From an uncultured Eubacteriales bacterium (GTDB taxonomy: Bacteria > Bacillota > Clostridia > Christensenellales > UBA1242): a DNA stretch of 39,241 nt. Both the position numbers and the translations under genes were made by a program. The DNA is taken from contig USSZ01000006.1 in assembly GCA_900557645.1 (NCBI GenBank), forward strand, positions 1 through 39,241, given 5' to 3'. The notes under the pieces are model-generated. The model did not search any database. It saw only the letters and a program-made list of their open reading frames with translations, and was not told the DNA's origin. Positions 24,646 to 33,597 of the stretch are shown piece by piece. How positions within the stretch are numbered: the stretch's first letter is position 1; each line of letters opens with the position of its first letter.

Positions 24646-26064
24646 TTATTTATAATTATCTGGCAAATCATTTTCAAATAATACAACACAGCCTTTATTT
24701 GTTAATAACTGTAATAACTCCTTTTGTCTTTTTCGAGATGAACAAAAATATATTTTCTCTCTATCAAAATTATGAGAAATCGCACCTGATAGAATATAGT
24801 TTTTATTTGTTTCATTCATAATAATAATATAATCAGCAACATCAGCAATCATCGTCCCAAGTTTAAAATTAGCATCAGATTGTTCTTCTCCCATTTCAAC
24901 AAGACCAGGGGTTACGACAATTTTACTTCCTTGAAATTTACTTAATGTTTCAAGTGCTTCTTTCGCACCAATAATATTTGAATTATAAGAGTCATCTATA
25001 ATTGTAAAGTAATTATTTTTAATTAGTTCTAGCCTATGGGGTGAAGGTAATAAACTTTTAACAGCAGAAACTATATCATTATTGCTTATACCTAAAAGAT
25101 GAGCGAGTGTTGATGCAGTTACTATATTGTTGATATTGCATTTCCCAAGCAATTTTGTTTCTATATGAAGAATATCTTTATCAAGTATCATATCAAATCG
25201 ACTTCCACTGTCATCAGTAATAATGTTTTTTGCATAACTATAACCATCTTCACAACAAGACAAGTATTTGTTCCCTTTATAATTTTTATAAAGTTTAATA
25301 CCTGATGGGCTGTCTCCATTAAAAACCATAATGCCATTTTCAGGAATACTTAATGGAAGTTCATTCTTTGTGTTTTCAATATTTTCTAGTGTTTTAAATG
25401 TTTCAAGATGTTGATTTCCAATCGTTGTCAATATACCATATTGAGGTTTAATTATTTTTGTTAATGACTTTATATCTCCAATATGCCTTGCTCCCATTTC
25501 AGCAATTATAACATCATGGTCATCTAAATTTTCAAGAATTGTTTTAGTAAGTCCCATTTCTGTATTATAATTCTGAGGAGATACACAAACTTTATATTCT
25601 TTTTCAAGAATTGTGGCAAGAATATTTTTTGTTGATGTTTTTCCATAACTTCCAGTTATACCTATTTTTATAATATTTAATTTTTCAAGTTTCTTCGTTG
25701 CTTTTGATATATAAAATTTTTTAATCAAGATTTCTAATGGACTAATAATATAATGAACAGCAACAATAATGGCAGGGGATAAAATAAATATTAGAATATA
25801 ATTTATGATAATTAAAGGAATACTTTTAGTGAAATAATTTATCACAAAAAAAATTGCAAAGGATATTATTGCATACAAAAATAAAAATCTGCACATTCTT
25901 TTTGTAAAAACAAACTTGCTTTTATCACCATTTGCAAGATGAAACTCAAAAACCGATATTAAGAAATTTTTTATATTATAAGCAAAAAGTTGATAAGTTT
26001 TTATAAAAATACCACTCCAAATTAAAAACAATATAACACATATACATGTGCTCACATATACCAT
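24646..26064 (-). CDS. murF: Mur ligase (MurF-type) with N-terminal membrane domain
   Basis: 472 aa from the ATG behind GGGAGGAAAT. Unlike canonical MurF, residues 1-120 hold about three membrane helices (2-22, 57-78, 82-109) instead of the UDP-binding domain. The ligase core follows: ATP loop GITGSYGKTST (135-145), NTEMG, I-A-E-M-G-A-R, T-T-I-G-N-Q-H-L-E, and the C-domain with SPHRLE, DDSYNSN and PGLVEMGEEQ, all MurF-like. Role inferred: addition of D-Ala-D-Ala to UDP-MurNAc-tripeptide; ddl is next in the operon. Starts inside the hydrolase gene, so translation is coupled. Confidence 0.85.
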   Translation of the reverse strand: MVYVSTCICVILFLIWSGIFIKTYQLFAYNIKNFLISVFEFHLANGDKSKFVFTKRMCRFLFLYAIISFAIFFVINYFTKSIPLIIINYILIFILSPAIIVAVHYIISPLEILIKKFYISKATKKLEKLNIIKIGITGSYGKTSTKNILATILEKEYKVCVSPQNYNTEMGLTKTILENLDDHDVIIAEMGARHIGDIKSLTKIIKPQYGILTTIGNQHLETFKTLENIENTKNELPLSIPENGIMVFNGDSPSGIKLYKNYKGNKYLSCCEDGYSYAKNIITDDSGSRFDMILDKDILHIETKLLGKCNINNIVTASTLAHLLGISNNDIVSAVKSLLPSPHRLELIKNNYFTIIDDSYNSNIIGAKEALETLSKFQGSKIVVTPGLVEMGEEQSDANFKLGTMIADVADYIIIMNETNKNYILSGAISHNFDREKIYFCSSRKRQKELLQLLTNKGCVVLFENDLPDNYK

Positions 26065-26786
26065 ATTTCCTCCCAAAAATCACGAACAACTTTATAAAAT
26101 TCAAATGGACAATCTAAAAAACAAAAATGTCCAGCACCTTTAATAATATAAATTCTTGAATTCCTTATTTTTTTATTTAAACGCTTTGCCATATAAATGG
26201 GCGTTTCTTTGTCTTTTTCACCCCAAACGATTAATGTTTTTACAGGCATTCTTTGACAATATTCTTCTAAATTCGTATTGACAATACTATTAAATGTTTT
26301 CTTCATTTCAGGGGAAAGGGACAAATAATCTGAAGACCCCATATTTAAAACACTTTTACCTAATTTTTTACGTAATTTATAATTATAAATTTTATAATAA
26401 TAACTTAAATTATGTTTAGGCTTCATTCCAGCACTATCAACAAGTATGCATGATTGCACAAGTGAACACTTAACAGCAGATAAAATTATTGCAATTCTTC
26501 CACCAAAAGAATGTCCAACAACATCACATTTATCTATGTACAAATAATCAAGTAATGACATGAGCATACCTACATATGTGAAAACATTCCAATTTTTAGG
26601 ATATTTATCACTTTTTCCAAAGGGAGGAAAATCAACTGTCAAAAAAGATTTTTCAGGAAACTTTGCTATCAAATCTTTAAAAACTTCTCCAGAACTCCCC
26701 CACCCATGTAACAATAAAACTGGTTTTAATGAAACCTTATTATAAAATTTATAATAGATTTTTGTGCCATTATAGATATATACCAT
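26052..26786 (-). CDS. Alpha/beta hydrolase
   Basis: 244 aa, cytosolic. Oxyanion loop LLLHGWGSS (24-32), nucleophile elbow GHSFGG with S93, acid in the VWGEKDKETP strand and catalytic His in KGAGHF. The lid (about 120-170) is basic. Substrate unknown; such hydrolases next to membrane-anchored MurF-type ligases recur in Clostridia as far as I recall. The gene ends in TGA inside the murF start, which argues for a joint operon. Weak ribosome binding site. Confidence 0.85.
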   Translation of the reverse strand: MVYIYNGTKIYYKFYNKVSLKPVLLLHGWGSSGEVFKDLIAKFPEKSFLTVDFPPFGKSDKYPKNWNVFTYVGMLMSLLDYLYIDKCDVVGHSFGGRIAIILSAVKCSLVQSCILVDSAGMKPKHNLSYYYKIYNYKLRKKLGKSVLNMGSSDYLSLSPEMKKTFNSIVNTNLEEYCQRMPVKTLIVWGEKDKETPIYMAKRLNKKIRNSRIYIIKGAGHFCFLDCPFEFYKVVRDFWEEIWYM

Positions 26787-26928
26787 ATCTTTTTTTATGA
26801 TATTTTTATAAATAAGTTGTAAAAATAATAAAAAATCATTAAATTTATTTGTCTTTTATAAAAAAAAATAGTAGAATAATCTTAAAGTCAAATATGGCTA
26901 TAATAAATTAAAAGGAAGGTATATACTC

Positions 26929-27210
26929 GTGAAAATTACAGACGTAAGATTAAGACTTAAAGATGAACCAAAATTAAAGGCTATCGCTTCAATTACTATT
27001 GATGAATGCTTCGTTGTTCACGATATCAAAGTTATTGAAGGAAAAGATGGATTGTTCATCTCAATGCCAAGCAAAAAAACTGGAGATGGAGAACATAAAG
27101 ATATTGCTCACCCAATCAGAACTGAAACTCGTGAAGATATTAAAAACGTAGTTTTGGCTGCTTATGAAAAAGCATTGGCAGAAAAATCTTCTACAGAAAG
27201 TGCAGAATAA
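26929..27210 (+). CDS. spoVG: Septation/RNA-binding regulator SpoVG
   Basis: 93 aa, starting at GTG after AAGGAAGG. The N-terminal MKITDVRLRLKD and the later segment FISMPSKKTGDGEHKDIAHPI are diagnostic for SpoVG, a small dimeric nucleic-acid-binding protein affecting septation at sporulation onset. Transcribed alone on the plus strand; TATAAT at 26899-26904 is a likely -10, but its -35 is not convincing. A strong terminator follows. Confidence 0.97.
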   Translation: MKITDVRLRLKDEPKLKAIASITIDECFVVHDIKVIEGKDGLFISMPSKKTGDGEHKDIAHPIRTETREDIKNVVLAAYEKALAEKSSTESAE

Positions 27211-27217
27211 AAAATCA

Positions 27218-27250
27218 AAAAACAACTATTATTAAATAGTTGTTTTTTTT
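27218..27250 (+). terminator. Terminator of spoVG
   Basis: AAAAACAACTATT / AATAGTTGTTTTT with T8 after the stem. Confidence 0.88.
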
Positions 27251-27349
27251 ATCAATTATTATTAAAACGAAGCATTTTAATTTATACGAATATAATTTAC
27301 TTCTCTCGACGAAAAATAAGTTAAAAATAAATTCTTATCTATAAATGAT

Positions 27350-27378
27350 AACAAGTTTTTTATTATCTACAACTTGTT
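27350..27378. repeat. Inverted repeat AACAAGTT / AACTTGTT
   Basis: Perfect 8-bp arms around a 13-nt centre, about 100 nt upstream of the next gene and just before its candidate promoter. It has operator-like geometry; no regulator is known. Confidence 0.35.
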
Positions 27379-27399
27379 GACTTTTTAAATTCACAAATA

Positions 27400-27429
27400 T
27401 TGACTTGATTACTTGCTAATGATTAAACT
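27400..27429 (+). promoter_or_regulatory. Candidate promoter of the DUF6273-like gene
   Basis: TTGACT (27400-27405), 18 bp, TAAACT (27424-27429). A TATAAT at 27443-27448 is an alternative -10 without a good -35. Confidence 0.4.
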
Positions 27430-27479
27430 TAAATTAAGAAGATATAATCAAAATATCTTTTTATTTTAAGGAGGAAAAT

Positions 27480-28145
27480 ATGAAAACATTATTGTTAGAT
27501 GCTTTTATTCCAAGTAAAGAAGAATATCAAAAATATAAATACAAATTTCCAGCATTTATGAAACCAAAACTATCAAAAAACAAAAATTGGTTTAATGTAG
27601 ACCCACAAAACAAACAAATAAATGGCTGGTTTATATTACGTTCATCATCTAAAAAATCTCATGAATTATTAATTTGTTCAGGAGATGAAATTAGAGAATT
27701 TAATTACACAAATCACTCAAGATATACTGTTGGATTACGTATTGCTTTTAAATTAAAATATAAACCCAACAGTTCAATTTTTAAATCTATTCAATATAAA
27801 AATTCTTCAATTTATATTTATGAGGAAAAAACAAATAAAGAAAAAGAAATAATAAACACTGTCCCCATTTTAACATTTGGGAAACATGAATGTATTTGGC
27901 TTAACAAAGAGGAATGTGAAAATGAACTAAATGATATCATGGATTTATGGACTTTAGATTTAGTAGACAATGTTTTTTACTATGATTTTGAAGAACAACA
28001 TATTGATTCTTTTGAAAAAGCAAAAGATTTGATTCAAGCCTGCAATAATATATTAAAACAAAATTGTTCACAAGAAGAACTTGATATGCTTTTAAAAGTA
28101 AAATTAAATAAAAAAGATGATTTTGAACATGCATTTCTTGTATAA
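27480..28145 (+). CDS. Protein with DUF6273-like segment, function unknown
   Basis: 221 aa, no signal or membrane segment; AAGGAGG before the ATG. The stretch 49-92 (N-G-W-F-I-L-R-S..., then Y-T-V-G-L-R-I-A-F-K-L) resembles the C-terminal part of DUF6273, whose pattern is W-W-L-R-S ... V-R-P-A-L-x-L. A second segment (PILTFGKHECIWLNKEEC) recalls the start of such a domain, so the protein may be circularly arranged or a divergent member. The C-terminal third is helical. Own promoter and shared terminator. Function not known. Confidence 0.5.
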   Translation: MKTLLLDAFIPSKEEYQKYKYKFPAFMKPKLSKNKNWFNVDPQNKQINGWFILRSSSKKSHELLICSGDEIREFNYTNHSRYTVGLRIAFKLKYKPNSSIFKSIQYKNSSIYIYEEKTNKEKEIINTVPILTFGKHECIWLNKEECENELNDIMDLWTLDLVDNVFYYDFEEQHIDSFEKAKDLIQACNNILKQNCSQEELDMLLKVKLNKKDDFEHAFLV

Positions 28146-28188
28146 AATCTAAATTTATAACTTTCAATTTTATAAAATGTATAATAAA

Positions 28189-28217
28189 AAAGAATAGTGA
28201 AAAATACACTATTCTTT
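28189..28217. terminator. Bidirectional terminator between the DUF6273-like gene and ypeB
   Basis: AAAGAATAGTG / CACTATTCTTT, 11-bp perfect stem with 7-nt loop and A/T-rich flanks for both convergent genes. Confidence 0.8.
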
Positions 28218-28226
28218 ATTTAATTA

Positions 28227-29657
28227 TTACATCAACAAATTGCCATTATCTGTTTTTATTACTTTTAAAATATTTTCCAGACTTCCATCTTGAACATTAT
28301 AGTAAAAATAATAAGTATTTTCATCTTTTGTTGCTTCTACTTCAACACAAACAACTTCTCTGTTATAATCAAGTGGAGTTAAAACATATCTTGTTTTATT
28401 TATTTTATAATCATTAGAAACTTTATTCTCGCCTGTTGTTAAACTTAAATTCCCCTTACTTAATGTTCTTTCAATATGGTTTGTAAAATATGCTGTGGCA
28501 TCATACCCCACTACAGTCCCACTTGTCATATCTATTTTCACTTTTACAAGATCAGGATAAAGCACAATATCATTTTGAACTGGAGCAATATTCATATAAA
28601 TATCACTTCCTATCCTATCACTCCAAACAACCTCCCCATTTTCAATGCCATTATTTTTAGTAAAATCGAGAGCGATAGACTTTGCCCCGTTTTCATCTAC
28701 ACTATTTTCTCCATCTGCACCTGCACCACTAATTGTCAAAATATGACCTTCAATCATTGTTACTTGAACATAAAGCATTTCATCATGTGCATTTTTAACT
28801 CTGAAATTATATGTTTCAAATTTTCCTTTAGTTTCACTCTCAAAAGTAATATCAGTTGTATTTTTTAAACACTTTTCAACATTTTTCATTGCTTCAGTTT
28901 TTGAAATTTTATTTCCTTTTAGACCTTTAATAGAACTATTTACAACTGAATCTGAAAAAGGTCCATCATAAATCATTGTCGGATATTCAACATTATCATT
29001 ATTAGATAATGACAACATCTTTGTAAATTCGTTTGAATTATTATCTATATTAAAACTTGAATCAAATATTGAAACACCTTGATTTAATTTCCTAGCAAAA
29101 TCATTTAATTGCTTTTTTAATTGTAATAAACTTTGATCAATTTCATTTAATGTGTTTAACTCTTGAGATGTTAATGATTGACCTTTTGCTAAATTTTCTG
29201 CCAGTGTAGACGTATAACCAGAGATTTGATTTACAAGTTTAATTGTATCATTAATATCACTTTGACTTAAAGGAAGTGATGAAACAGCAATCTCTGCTTC
29301 GCTTGCATTTTTAGATGCTTCAAGCAAAATCTTTCTTTGATAATTAGAAGAACTCGAAGATAATGTTTTTGAAATTTTATTCTCAAGATTATTTACACTA
29401 TCAAGCATACTATAAAAATTGCTGTTATAGACACTTTCCAAATTATTTTTATATTGCATGGCATTATTTTGTGAAATACCAAAACCAATTCCAAATCCAA
29501 CAGTTGAAGCAGCAAGAACTGCAGTGGCAATTGATAAACCTATAATTAAACCATTTTTCTTTTTTATTTCTTCATTTTTTCTATTGATTTTTTCACCTTT
29601 ATAAATATTTTCTCTTTCGTCAATCTCTTTCTTTTTAATATCTAAAATATCACTCAT
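28227..29657 (-). CDS. ypeB: Germination protein YpeB
   Basis: 476 aa. Cytosolic charged start (1-35), one transmembrane helix (about 36-60), a helical region (65-200), then PepSY-type domains in the C-terminal half (about 250-475, including a VTMIEGHILTISGAG strand and the closing D-G-S-L-E-N-I-L-K-V). YpeB is a spore protein needed to place and stabilise the cortex hydrolase SleB, whose gene is 11 nt upstream in the same operon. Length matches the family (about 450). Confidence 0.92.
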   Translation of the reverse strand: MSDILDIKKKEIDERENIYKGEKINRKNEEIKKKNGLIIGLSIATAVLAASTVGFGIGFGISQNNAMQYKNNLESVYNSNFYSMLDSVNNLENKISKTLSSSSSNYQRKILLEASKNASEAEIAVSSLPLSQSDINDTIKLVNQISGYTSTLAENLAKGQSLTSQELNTLNEIDQSLLQLKKQLNDFARKLNQGVSIFDSSFNIDNNSNEFTKMLSLSNNDNVEYPTMIYDGPFSDSVVNSSIKGLKGNKISKTEAMKNVEKCLKNTTDITFESETKGKFETYNFRVKNAHDEMLYVQVTMIEGHILTISGAGADGENSVDENGAKSIALDFTKNNGIENGEVVWSDRIGSDIYMNIAPVQNDIVLYPDLVKVKIDMTSGTVVGYDATAYFTNHIERTLSKGNLSLTTGENKVSNDYKINKTRYVLTPLDYNREVVCVEVEATKDENTYYFYYNVQDGSLENILKVIKTDNGNLLM

Positions 29658-29668
29658 TTATGCACCCC

Positions 29669-30355
29669 CTATATTGCAAAGACATGGTTGCCAATAGTAA
29701 CAACAGTTTGTCTTGACCAAATCCATGAACTTGTAGCAGTCGCTGGATTATAATAATATAAACATCCATAAGTAGGATCCCAACCATTCAAAGCATCTTG
29801 AGCGGCTTTATAAGCAGTGCTGTTAGGTTTTAGATTAATTTGCCCATCATCAACTGCTGTAAATGCATAAGGCTGATAAATAACGCCTGCAATAGTATTA
29901 GGGAAAGATGGACTTTCAACTCTGTTTAATACAACAGCAGCAATAGCAACTTGCCCAGAGTAAGGTTCTCCTCTTGCTTCTGCATAGACAATTTTTGCAA
30001 GCAAGTCAAGATCTCCTGAAGATTGTGAAGATTGTGAGCCCGAAAGTGTCATGCCTAGTGCTGCAGCAGTTTTAGGTCCAACAATCCCATCAACAGAAAG
30101 TCCATTTTTTCTTTGAAAATATTTCACTGCTTCTCTTGTTTGAGAGCCATAAATACCATCTACTGCTCCTTTATAATATCCCCATCTTTTAAGTTTAGTT
30201 TGAATTGTTCTATTTTCTGCTGTAGTCGTTGCAGCCTCAGTAGAAACAATATCATTGTCAATTTTATTGCCACTTTTATATGTAAGACCAAGTCCCGTTA
30301 TTGTAAAACAGCAGACAAATAAAAGTGAAATGAACAAAAATAATTTCTTTTTCAT
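29669..30355 (-). CDS. sleB: Spore cortex-lytic enzyme SleB
   Basis: 228 aa: signal peptide (1-25), a PG_binding_1 domain (about 49-102, LKRWGYYKGAVDGIYG and the G-L-S-V-D-G-I-V-G-P-K-T repeat end), then a SleB/Hydrolase_2 lytic transglycosylase domain with catalytic E126 in KIVYAEARGEPY and A-I-A-A-V-V-L-N-R-V. Made in the forespore, it cuts cortex peptidoglycan at muramic-lactam sites during germination. In order spoIIR-sleB-ypeB with gaps of 8 and 11 nt. Confidence 0.95.
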   Translation of the reverse strand: MKKKLFLFISLLFVCCFTITGLGLTYKSGNKIDNDIVSTEAATTTAENRTIQTKLKRWGYYKGAVDGIYGSQTREAVKYFQRKNGLSVDGIVGPKTAAALGMTLSGSQSSQSSGDLDLLAKIVYAEARGEPYSGQVAIAAVVLNRVESPSFPNTIAGVIYQPYAFTAVDDGQINLKPNSTAYKAAQDALNGWDPTYGCLYYYNPATATSSWIWSRQTVVTIGNHVFAI

Positions 30356-30363
30356 TTTTCCTC

Positions 30364-30882
30364 CTAGAATACACTTTTAATTATCTCCCAAATTAGCGAA
30401 ATATATACAATATTGTCAGAATTTTGCGTTTTTGTAAAGCAAAATGCAGGAAAAACTATACACCACCAATTATCTCCAGTTCCACTTCCAAGTTCTAAAA
30501 TTAAAGCATCATAATAACCTTCCTCAAGAGTAATGTTTTCATATACTCTAGTAGGGAAATATTCATTCTTTAATTTTGCTTTGCTTTTATAATCAAATCC
30601 CTCTTCTTCAAGAACAGAATTTGCCACATTTTCAATCATTCCAAAATTATCTTGAACAGCAAGGACAGCATCATCAAAAGTCCTAATTTCACTCAATAGT
30701 GGAATTAATGCTTCAACAACTTGATCTTTCACTTTATATTTAACATTTTGGTCTTCAACTGAATTTGAGTTTGCTCTTATATGTATTCTTAAATACTCAA
30801 CTTCTGTGCTAGTTTGCAACGGACAAAATAAAAAAATTAAAACAATTACTAAAGCACTACCTATACCAATCAAATATTTCAT
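30364..30882 (-). CDS. spoIIR: Stage II sporulation protein R
   Basis: 172 aa with N-terminal signal/anchor (2-22), then the conserved LRIHIRANSNSVEDQNVKY block (31-50 or so), FPTRVYENITLEEGYYDAL and the C-terminal N-W-W-C-I-V-F-P-A-F-C. SpoIIR is made in the forespore, acts in the intermembrane space and triggers SpoIIGA to cleave pro-sigma-E. Both partners are in this window. First gene before sleB, 8 nt apart. Confidence 0.93.
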   Translation of the reverse strand: MKYLIGIGSALVIVLIFLFCPLQTSTEVEYLRIHIRANSNSVEDQNVKYKVKDQVVEALIPLLSEIRTFDDAVLAVQDNFGMIENVANSVLEEEGFDYKSKAKLKNEYFPTRVYENITLEEGYYDALILELGSGTGDNWWCIVFPAFCFTKTQNSDNIVYISLIWEIIKSVF

Positions 30883-30948
30883 TTACTTAACTCCTATGTG
30901 AAAATAATTGACTAAAGTTATTTTATAAATACTTTAAAAATAATAAAA

Positions 30949-30971
30949 AAATAGGTCATTTTGACCTATTT
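30949..30971. terminator. Terminator after the SipL-like gene
   Basis: AAATAGGTCA / TGACCTATTT with a 3-nt loop, A-rich before and T-rich after on the minus strand. Confidence 0.75.
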
Positions 30972-30985
30972 TGACAGAAAAACTT

Positions 30986-32500
30986 TTAATTTACCTTTTG
31001 ATAAAATAATATTAATGATGTGTCTTCGGCAAGAGGGAATAATATTTCAGGATTTTGAGTCAAGATTTGTTCTCCTTTTACTCTTGTCTTTTTAGCAATT
31101 TCCCATAATTCTTCATTTGCACTTGCAAAGACAACTTCCATAGCATAATCTTTTTCAGGATAATTTTCTCCATTTACTGCTTCTGTTATTACTGCCGAAC
31201 TTTGATCAACACAATAGCAAACACAAGCCTTTACTTTTGCATCATAAAATAAATCTCTTCCTTTTTTAACAGCAACATCAACATCGCAAACAATAGCATC
31301 AACAACCATGATTCCACCTTCTTGATAGTCTGCTTTATCAGAAATAACAAAAGGAACATCTATTTGAGCACTATATAATGAATTATCTTCATCATTCAAA
31401 TAAACAACTGTTGTTTTTGCAATTCCTTCAACAAAAATTTCTCCATCTTTAATATAACTATTTGTAACACAGACATTGTTGCCACCATTAAATAAAATCT
31501 TATCAACTCTTGGTTTGTCATCTTCTAAAGTTAAATTACCTTCAATTTTACCTTCTACATGTTCCATAGGACAAATATTACTCATTTCAAAAGATTCGGT
31601 AGTTACATTTATTTCATTTTTTATGCTATATAAATCTTTAATAACGGAAAGTTTTTCATCTTGAAATGCCCTAACATTTATAGAAATTGGAACTTTAACA
31701 ACAATACGAGAGCCTTTTTCATCTTCAACAATTTCAGTTGTTACAGAATTTTGAGCAACATAAGCATTCCCTTCAACAAGGCTTTCTCTTGTTACACCAT
31801 CAAGTTCAACTTCCTGTTTAAAACTATCATACACATAACCATTTTCAAATTTATCATTATCATTTAGATATAGAACTCTTGATACAACATCTCCACTTAT
31901 AGTAACAAAATTGACACCAGCCTCAACACTCTTTACAAGTGTTTTGCTCTCTGTAAGAATAAGTTTTTTTACTTTATCTCTAAAATTAATTTCACTTGCC
32001 ACTTCAATGTTTTCTGAAGCACTTCCTATATATCTAATAATAGAAATTTCATCTTCCTTACAACAAACATTATCATCATCATTTCTAATTGTTTTAATTT
32101 CTTTATTGCAAACAACAAAACCTGATTGTTGCAACATTACAGAAATTTTGATGTTATCTCCATTTATACTGTCAATGTTATAGTCCATGACCTTTAAATC
32201 TATACATGCTGATGCCCCTGTGGTTATTTCTTCACTCTCAAATTTAGAAGAAAATGGACATGCGTAGCAAACAGTATTTATTTGGCCATCATCAGTCAAA
32301 AATACAATTTTTGTATCTACAACTGCTGAATAATTTAAAACTCCGTTAAGAGTTTCCAAACTTTGAACACATCCATCTATAGAAAGTGAAAGCACTTTCA
32401 ATACATTTGCTCCTGCTGAAACATTGCACTCAACCGTAAAATCACTTTTTGCAAGTCCATATTTTTTAGCCACATAAAAATTATTTTCTTCAAATGCCAT
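30986..32500 (-). CDS. sipL: SipL-like SPOCS/LysM spore coat morphogenesis protein
   Basis: 504 aa from the ATG after GGAGGG. SPOCS (DUF3794) repeats: the strand pair VTISGDVVSRVLYLNDND (about 205-222), a second copy DGEIFVEGIAKTTVVYLNDED (about 355-375) and VDAIVCDVDVAVKKGRDLFYDAKV. The C-terminus (ELWEIAKKTRVKGEQILTQNP) is a LysM-like domain. This layout is that of SipL of Clostridioides difficile (about 520 aa), which links SpoIVA to the coat. No signal peptide, as expected for a mother-cell cytosolic protein. Confidence 0.85.
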   Translation of the reverse strand: MAFEENNFYVAKKYGLAKSDFTVECNVSAGANVLKVLSLSIDGCVQSLETLNGVLNYSAVVDTKIVFLTDDGQINTVCYACPFSSKFESEEITTGASACIDLKVMDYNIDSINGDNIKISVMLQQSGFVVCNKEIKTIRNDDDNVCCKEDEISIIRYIGSASENIEVASEINFRDKVKKLILTESKTLVKSVEAGVNFVTISGDVVSRVLYLNDNDKFENGYVYDSFKQEVELDGVTRESLVEGNAYVAQNSVTTEIVEDEKGSRIVVKVPISINVRAFQDEKLSVIKDLYSIKNEINVTTESFEMSNICPMEHVEGKIEGNLTLEDDKPRVDKILFNGGNNVCVTNSYIKDGEIFVEGIAKTTVVYLNDEDNSLYSAQIDVPFVISDKADYQEGGIMVVDAIVCDVDVAVKKGRDLFYDAKVKACVCYCVDQSSAVITEAVNGENYPEKDYAMEVVFASANEELWEIAKKTRVKGEQILTQNPEILFPLAEDTSLILFYQKVN

Positions 32501-32638
32501 TATACCCTCCAAATCCAAACATTTACAAGATATAATTACGCGAGAAAATAACATTTATGACAATTATGTTTAAAAATTTTTAAATTTGTCTAAAATTACA
32601 ATAAGGTGAAAACTATTATTGAAAAGGAGATATTAAAA

Positions 32639-32869
32639 ATGAGAAAAGTTGGGCTTAATATAGAACAAATAAAAAATAGAATATTAGCATTAAAAGGAGA
32701 AGAAGTTGAAATGAATGTAAATCGTGGACGAAAAAAAATTGATACAATAAATGCCGTTATTCAAGATGTTTATCCTAGCGTTTTTACTGTTATTATCAAA
32801 GACCAAAATAGTCAACTTCAAACATTTTCATATTATGATGTCCTTTGTGGGAATGTTGTAATACTTTAA
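32639..32869 (+). CDS. veg: Veg family protein
   Basis: 76 aa from the ATG after AAAGGAG; an upstream in-frame ATG at 32606 lacks a site. The core N-R-G-R-K-K-I followed by VIQDVYPSVFTVII and F-S-Y-Y-D-V-L matches Veg (SH3-like fold), linked in B. subtilis to biofilm gene control and frequently found near spore and purine genes. Divergent from the SipL-like gene. Confidence 0.92.
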   Translation: MRKVGLNIEQIKNRILALKGEEVEMNVNRGRKKIDTINAVIQDVYPSVFTVIIKDQNSQLQTFSYYDVLCGNVVIL

Positions 32870-32926
32870 TTTTATAAAATTGAAACAATATATGTTTTTA
32901 ATAAGAATTCAAAAACAAAGATATAA

Positions 32927-32967
32927 AAATGAATCCCCTAGAGTTGTCCTCCTTTGGAGATTCATTT
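32927..32967. terminator. Hairpin between veg and SHOCT protein gene
   Basis: AAATGAATC-C-CC pairs with GG-A-GATTCATTT (one mismatch) around a 17-nt loop that holds a smaller CTCC/GGAG stem. On the minus strand TTTTT follows, so it fits the end of the SHOCT gene transcript. Confidence 0.55.
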
Positions 32968-33013
32968 CAAATTAAAATGTTTTATGTCAACTATGAATTA
33001 TATTATATCTTTG

Positions 33014-33586
33014 CTATTTTTTTAAATATTTATTTATTAAATTTGACCTTAAATTACTATATTGTTCTTCTGTAATCAATCCTTTACTTTTTAATGAACT
33101 CAATTTACTAAGTTCTTTATCTAAATTTTCAAATTCAGCATCTTGTTTATTTGTATCTTGAAAATTTGTATTTATTTTATTAATATCATTTTGAACATTT
33201 TCTTCCCGAACTGTATTATTAGGTTTTACACAAAGACCGACAATACCAAAAACACCAGCAAGTATATTCCCTGAAATAAAAGAAAAAACTATAGCAACAA
33301 TAGGTAAACCCATATTATTCCTTAATTTCTCATAACCTATATTTTGAAATTTAAAATAAACTACAGAATTAAAAATCGATATTCCTATTACACAAATACT
33401 ATAAACAAGCAAAAATGTCATTACCACCTTAAAATTTTCAATTTCTTGAGCAGTAGTCATATCTTGAATTATATATTCCATATTGACAGTTGCTACAATT
33501 GCTATAATCAAAACAATTCCGTAAGCACAACATGATAAAATTGATAAAATTCCAGAAACTAAAAACCATGGATTATTATTTTTCAT
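33014..33586 (-). CDS. Membrane protein with SHOCT domain
   Basis: 190 aa. Three hydrophobic helices (about 8-33, 54-76, 92-118) followed by a polar linker and a C-terminal SHOCT motif, LSKLSSLKSKGLITEEQY (about 158-175) with N-L-R-S-N-L. SHOCT is a short helical oligomerisation/tethering motif. The gene ends its operon, 11 nt after rpe. Function unknown. Confidence 0.75.
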   Translation of the reverse strand: MKNNNPWFLVSGILSILSCCAYGIVLIIAIVATVNMEYIIQDMTTAQEIENFKVVMTFLLVYSICVIGISIFNSVVYFKFQNIGYEKLRNNMGLPIVAIVFSFISGNILAGVFGIVGLCVKPNNTVREENVQNDINKINTNFQDTNKQDAEFENLDKELSKLSSLKSKGLITEEQYSNLRSNLINKYLKK

Positions 33587-33597
33587 TGCATTCTCCT

